The translations under genes were made by a program, and so were the position numbers. Source: Flavobacterium terrisoli (lineage in GTDB: Bacteria > Bacteroidota > Bacteroidia > Flavobacteriales > Flavobacteriaceae). From it: a stretch of DNA of 64,000 nucleotides. The notes under the pieces are model-generated. The model did not search any database and had not been told where the DNA came from. It saw nothing but the letters and a program-made list of their open reading frames with translations. The stretch's first letter is position 1; every line of letters begins with the position of its first letter. This document shows positions 60,555-64,000 of the stretch, piece by piece. The stretch spans positions 1-64,000 of the forward strand of contig NZ_JARGNA010000006.1 in assembly GCF_030167905.1 (NCBI RefSeq), in the 5' to 3' direction.

Positions 60555-63041
60555 CTAGAAGCCTAAATCCAACACAAAGCTCAATTTGATGGCGATGTTG
60601 TCTTCAAAATCTTCCAATTGATTTGGGCCATAACGGTAAAATGTGGTCAGCCCGAAACCTTTGTAAATCTGATTCAGTTCAACTCCCGATTCGAAATACC
60701 CTTCGTTTAAGGTTTTGTATTCGATACCGGTATGTCGCTCAGGATGTTTAAGATCTCCCCAGGCCATTCGCGTCACCAAAACAAAAGAAGGTTTTACATC
60801 CTTGAACAATTCTACTCGCTTGAAACCATGTTTGAGTTGCAACATCACAAATTCGCTTGAGAAAAACTCATTGAAATACATCGTCTCAAAACTGTTTTTC
60901 CCCGCAATGGTAAGCCTTTGTAAAAGTTTGTCTTTGGTTAAATTATTGGGAGAAGTATTGTACAAATGGGTCAGTGGAAGCGCTCCAAAAACATAACCGC
61001 CCTGAATCAGTACTGCCGATTTTTGGCCGTCTAAGTATTTCTTTTCATAGTCAATTCGGGCGTCAATTTTACCGAAGTCAAAGTCATTGTTAAAGAAATT
61101 CGACAAGGATTTAGTGAACTGAAAGGTGAACTTCGGATATCTTTTTTCGAACTCAATTTTACCATTTGGCGTTTGCATATAATCACTAAACGGATTCCAT
61201 TGAATGGAAAACATTCCCATGGTCATCACAAATTTGCGATATACTGTGCCATCATGGGTGAATGTATAATCAAATAAAGGCGTGATATCGCTGTGGGTGA
61301 TTTGCCAAATACTTTCGGTCTTCGGTATGATTTTGGTTTCTATAAAAGCACGCCAGGTTCTGTGGTTGTAAAAGGTACTGATGTTAATTGGCCGCGGATC
61401 ATACAGCTTGAAAACGCGTTTGTCGATGACAAAACTGGTACTCGCAATCTCCCGTACATCATCGGTAAACGAACCGCCAATCCAGGAATTGGAGAAATTC
61501 CCAATACGGAAAGCGGCACCAAGGTTGTACTTGGTATCCGTGTCTTTCAAACCATAAGCGGTATAGCCATCGATGCGAAATTTTTTGGAAAACCGCTCAT
61601 TGGTAATGCCGCCGATTCCAAAGCGAAAACCTTCATAATTATTATAACTCAGCAGATAACGCAGGTCAAAATCAATTGGGCCAAAAGGCAAATAACCGTT
61701 GATGGCTTTGCGGCCAAACTTGATTTTCGTCTCGATATTTTCTTTGGCCACCACACTGTCCAAAACCACATAAGTCCTTTGACTGCGAATGTCCAGGCTG
61801 TCCTTTCGGTTTTCGGTCCAAAAAGATTCTTCACGTTTGTTGGCATTCGGTCTTACATCAATGGCAATGGCTGATTTTTTGATATTTAAATCAGGATTGA
61901 TTTTTAAATCATACACCAACATTTCTGAAGAAAGATAGATAAAATCAGAAGCACTTCTTTTGGAAGTTTCTTCGTCATTTTCTGCGGTAAATTGAATTCT
62001 GCCATTTAAAATGGATGTAGGTTCCTTGCTTTTTCCTTTGACAATTTTGAAGTTTTTTCGGATGGGAAACCAAAGGTTTTCATCATTGAGATAATTGAAT
62101 TCATGCACGCCGGTAATGTTCAAAACTCCCCGGATGCGCATCACGGCTTTGGTTATGGCAAAATTCTCTTTGTCAACATACAACAAACCTTCCAACCCTT
62201 TGGAACTGATTTTGTTTTTAAAATAAATCACAATGATTTCGCGATTGCTAATCGTAGTGGTATCTAAAATTTTATAGCGGTATTCCTTAAAGGGATTATC
62301 TGAAATCGGGCTTTTGTATTTGGTTTCAAAAAGCTCATATTTATCATCATAGACGGATGCCGATTGCAATCCAAAACCAAGCAATTCATAAATTGGGTCT
62401 TTAAATCCGGCCATTCTGGTGCCGATGATGGTTTCTTTGAGCGTAGGTTTTTCAAATTCAAACAGCGATACTTTCTCAGTGAGGAATAAGTGTTGTTTGT
62501 CTATAATCTTTTTGAATTTATAATCGGAGGAATCGATTTTGGCAATTTTGCCTTTCGTGACCTCATTGACAAAAACAGTATCAATCTTTCCCGAAATTGA
62601 ATCCGGATTGGCAGTCACCAATAATTTGTTGTAGGTTTTGTATTGAAAGGTTTTGAGTCTTTTCTGCGGATTATTGCTGTCTTTTTGTTTGATGACTTTG
62701 GCGATGATAGCCAGTGCCGGATTTTCATTAGAGAGTACCACTTCTTTTAACTCATCAACTTTGGGTTCAAGAAAGAGCGTAAAAAAAGCTTTTTTCTCAA
62801 AAAGGGAAATGGTTTGTGAAGTATAACCCACATAGGAAACGGTGAGCGTTTCGGGTTGGGAATTCAGCAGCAGATTAAACTTTCCGTCCACATCAGAAAT
62901 TGTGGCTGTTCCTCTTTCAGTAGTGATCGTGGCAAAAGGCAATCCTTTTTTGGTTTCAGCGTCTTTGACAATTCCATTGATTTGAAATTGTGCCTGAAGC
63001 GACAGTGAAAAAAAGAAAAACAAATAAAATAGTTGTTTCAT
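60555..63041 (-). CDS. DUF5686-family outer membrane protein with carboxypeptidase-regulatory-like domain
   Basis: This is an 828-residue protein with signal peptide (ending LSLQAQ). Residues about 20-100 form a CarboxypepD_reg-like beta-sandwich (FQINGIVKDAETKKGLPFAT, DVDGKFNLLL, VSYVGYTSQTI). The remainder matches DUF5686, and its C-terminal half has amphipathic strands ending in LSFVLDLGF, as expected for an outer membrane barrel. Function unknown. It stops 1 bp from the convergent antiporter stop. A TATTTTTG box at 63076-63069 may be its -7 element, giving a leader of ~20 nt. Confidence 0.88.
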   Translation of the reverse strand: MKQLFYLFFFFSLSLQAQFQINGIVKDAETKKGLPFATITTERGTATISDVDGKFNLLLNSQPETLTVSYVGYTSQTISLFEKKAFFTLFLEPKVDELKEVVLSNENPALAIIAKVIKQKDSNNPQKRLKTFQYKTYNKLLVTANPDSISGKIDTVFVNEVTKGKIAKIDSSDYKFKKIIDKQHLFLTEKVSLFEFEKPTLKETIIGTRMAGFKDPIYELLGFGLQSASVYDDKYELFETKYKSPISDNPFKEYRYKILDTTTISNREIIVIYFKNKISSKGLEGLLYVDKENFAITKAVMRIRGVLNITGVHEFNYLNDENLWFPIRKNFKIVKGKSKEPTSILNGRIQFTAENDEETSKRSASDFIYLSSEMLVYDLKINPDLNIKKSAIAIDVRPNANKREESFWTENRKDSLDIRSQRTYVVLDSVVAKENIETKIKFGRKAINGYLPFGPIDFDLRYLLSYNNYEGFRFGIGGITNERFSKKFRIDGYTAYGLKDTDTKYNLGAAFRIGNFSNSWIGGSFTDDVREIASTSFVIDKRVFKLYDPRPINISTFYNHRTWRAFIETKIIPKTESIWQITHSDITPLFDYTFTHDGTVYRKFVMTMGMFSIQWNPFSDYMQTPNGKIEFEKRYPKFTFQFTKSLSNFFNNDFDFGKIDARIDYEKKYLDGQKSAVLIQGGYVFGALPLTHLYNTSPNNLTKDKLLQRLTIAGKNSFETMYFNEFFSSEFVMLQLKHGFKRVELFKDVKPSFVLVTRMAWGDLKHPERHTGIEYKTLNEGYFESGVELNQIYKGFGLTTFYRYGPNQLEDFEDNIAIKLSFVLDLGF

Positions 63042-63081
63042 TAGAAAGTGATTGGCACGTATCGTTTACAAAAATAGGAAT

Positions 63082-63107
63082 AAAAAAATCCGCACAGAGC
63101 GGATTTT
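63082..63107 (-). terminator. Terminator of frr
   Basis: Arms AAAATCCGC (63085-63093) and GCGGATTTT (63099-63107) with a 5-nt loop and an A run (63082-63088) giving U's on the minus strand. It lies 20 bp past the frr stop. Confidence 0.88.
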
Positions 63108-63126
63108 AATATTGAATTAACAAAAG

Positions 63127-63687
63127 TTACACTTTCATGATTTCGGCTTCTTTGTGCATCAAATGTTCGTCTATTTTTTTGATAAAAGCATCGGTTAGTT
63201 TTTGAACATCGTCTTCGGCCGTTTTACAGATGTCTTCCGAAGTGCCGTCTTTTTCTAATTTTTTGATTTCGGTATTGGCGTCTTTACGCGCATTTCTAAT
63301 CCCGATTTTTGCATCTTCCGCTTCCGATTTGGCTTGTTTTACCAAGTCGCGTCTTCTTTCTTCGGTCAAAGCCGGGACATTGATAATAATGTTGTCTCCG
63401 TTGTTCATTGGGTTAAACCCTAAGTTGGCCAACATAATCGCTTTTTCAATTGGGTGCAACATGCTTTTTTCCCAAGGTGTAACCGTAATGGTTCTGGCGT
63501 CAGGCACATTGATATTAGCTACTTGGGATAATGGTGTTTGTGAGCCATAATAATCTACAAAAACGCCACCCAACATTTGAGGAGAAGCTTTTCCTGCACG
63601 GATGTTTAAAAATTCTTTTTCTAAATGCGCAATTGAACCATTCATTGATTCTTTTGTGCTGTCTAAAATAAATTCAATTTCTTCCAT
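63127..63687 (-). CDS. frr: Ribosome recycling factor
   Basis: This is a 186-residue tRNA-shaped factor that splits post-termination ribosomes together with EF-G. The helical domain I carries NIRAGKASPQML and LVKQAKSEAEDAKIGIRNAR, and domain II has GSQTPLSQVANINVPDART (key parts PLSQVANI and ITVTPWEKSML). Length equals E. coli RRF (185). It follows pyrH as is common. The 85-bp gap contains heptad arrays. Confidence 0.97.
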   Translation of the reverse strand: MEEIEFILDSTKESMNGSIAHLEKEFLNIRAGKASPQMLGGVFVDYYGSQTPLSQVANINVPDARTITVTPWEKSMLHPIEKAIMLANLGFNPMNNGDNIIINVPALTEERRRDLVKQAKSEAEDAKIGIRNARKDANTEIKKLEKDGTSEDICKTAEDDVQKLTDAFIKKIDEHLMHKEAEIMKV

Positions 63688-63696
63688 TATTTTTTA

Positions 63697-63771
63697 AGAT
63701 TTCAGAACGCAGTTTTCAGAACGCAGATATCACAGTTGTGTATCCTGCTTTCTGCCTTCTGCTTTCTGCAG
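63697..63771 (-). repeat. Heptad-periodic array in the pyrH/frr gap
   Basis: On the minus strand, CTGCGTT and CTGAAAA alternate (plus coordinates 63697-63726), 10 nt before the frr start. On the far side, TGCTTTC / TGCCTTC / TGCTTTC units (63746-63771) have the opposite orientation. Cores are the same TTCTGC as in the array at 33108-33173. Confidence 0.78.
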
Positions 63772-63772
63772 T

Positions 63773-64000
63773 TTATATTTTAACTACAGTTCCTATGTTT
63801 TCGCCTTCGCAAATTTTTAATAGATTTCCTTTTTTATTCATATCAAATACCACAATCGGTAAAGCATTTTCCTGACTTAAAGTAAACGCTGTTGAGTCCA
63901 TGATATTCAATCCTTTTTTGATCACATCATCAAAAGTGATGCTTTCAAATTTCACCGCATTGCTATTTTTCTCCGGATCAGAATCATAAATTCCATCTAC
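63773..64000 (-). CDS. pyrH: Uridylate kinase, C-terminal part
   Basis: The last 75 codons of the gene lie in the window and it continues past the right edge. Visible sequence starts VDGIYDSDPEKNSNAVKFE and contains SITFDDVIKKGLNIMDSTAF and LPIVVFDMNKKGNLLKI, which match the C-terminal amino-acid-kinase part of UMP kinase (DG(I/V)YDxDP, MDxTA). It converts UMP to UDP. Adjacency to frr is the common bacterial order. Confidence 0.94.
   Translation of the reverse strand, partial: VDGIYDSDPEKNSNAVKFESITFDDVIKKGLNIMDSTAFTLSQENALPIVVFDMNKKGNLLKICEGENIGTVVKI

Noticed and set aside
61293..61874. 193-codon open frame on the plus strand
   Set aside because: It lies antisense inside the DUF5686 gene; the codon pattern is that of the complement of a real gene.
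1..64000. CRISPR array, prophage, integron or IS element
   Set aside because: No regular spaced repeats of CRISPR size, no cas, integrase, transposase or phage structural genes were seen. The short-period arrays have no spacers.

Overview
This 64 kb window is a chromosomal segment of a Bacteroidota bacterium, very probably Flavobacterium or a close relative. The grounds are low G+C by eye, type IX secretion system (T9SS) sorting domains of both type A and type B, a PorP/SprF-family protein, Bacteroidota-style promoters (TTG, about 19 bp, TAnnTTTG), lipoproteins with acidic residues after the lipobox cysteine, and a short NuoG. I see no prophage, IS element, CRISPR array or rRNA. A few housekeeping modules alternate with secreted or surface proteins.

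Layout. 1-5849 (minus): two large T9SS type-B secreted proteins followed by the start of a PorP/SprF-family gene, probably substrates plus secretion partner. 6206-8064 (minus): umuC then umuD, in reversed order and separated by an inverted-repeat element. 8171-21282 (minus): a complete 14-subunit complex I operon, nuoA to nuoN, with a promoter at 21307-21336 and a terminator after nuoN. 21480-23653 (minus): a cold-shock gene and aspS. 23830-25342 (plus): a TlpA-like thioredoxin and a MORN-type secreted protein. 25406-31979 (minus): tetR, tolC, membrane-fusion and RND permease genes forming an efflux operon, with a clear candidate TetR operator. 32124-33524 (plus): polyprenyl synthase and a small conserved protein. 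33521-34466 (minus): two small envelope genes. 34583-38711 (plus): sucA and sucB. 38886-47916: envelope and regulatory genes of less certain function (TPR/AraC regulator, secreted protein, two lipoproteins, MFS transporter, T9SS type-A protein, retropepsin-like protease). 48021-51012 (plus): tatD, an acyltransferase and ansA. 51087-51173 (minus): tRNA-Ser(GGA). 51321-64000: PorT-family protein, membrane protein, rpoN, asnS, an MMPL/RND transporter, a CPA2 antiporter, a DUF5686 protein, frr and the 3' part of pyrH.

No new multi-gene defence or biosynthetic system is evident. The most unusual signal is in the gaps. Seven intergenic gaps carry degenerate tandem arrays with a strict 7- or 8-bp period, each ending within about 15 nt of a start codon (nuoE, nuoB, the 33174 gene, sucB, tatD, rpoN, frr), and several are arranged as two opposed half-arrays. 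Other repeated structures are a two-copy double-hairpin terminator cassette (after sucB and after the 40715 gene), a two-copy palindromic element (nuoF/nuoG and sucA/sucB gaps) and the nested inverted repeat between umuC and umuD. Together these look like several families of short dispersed elements that prefer intra-operon gaps and gene ends.
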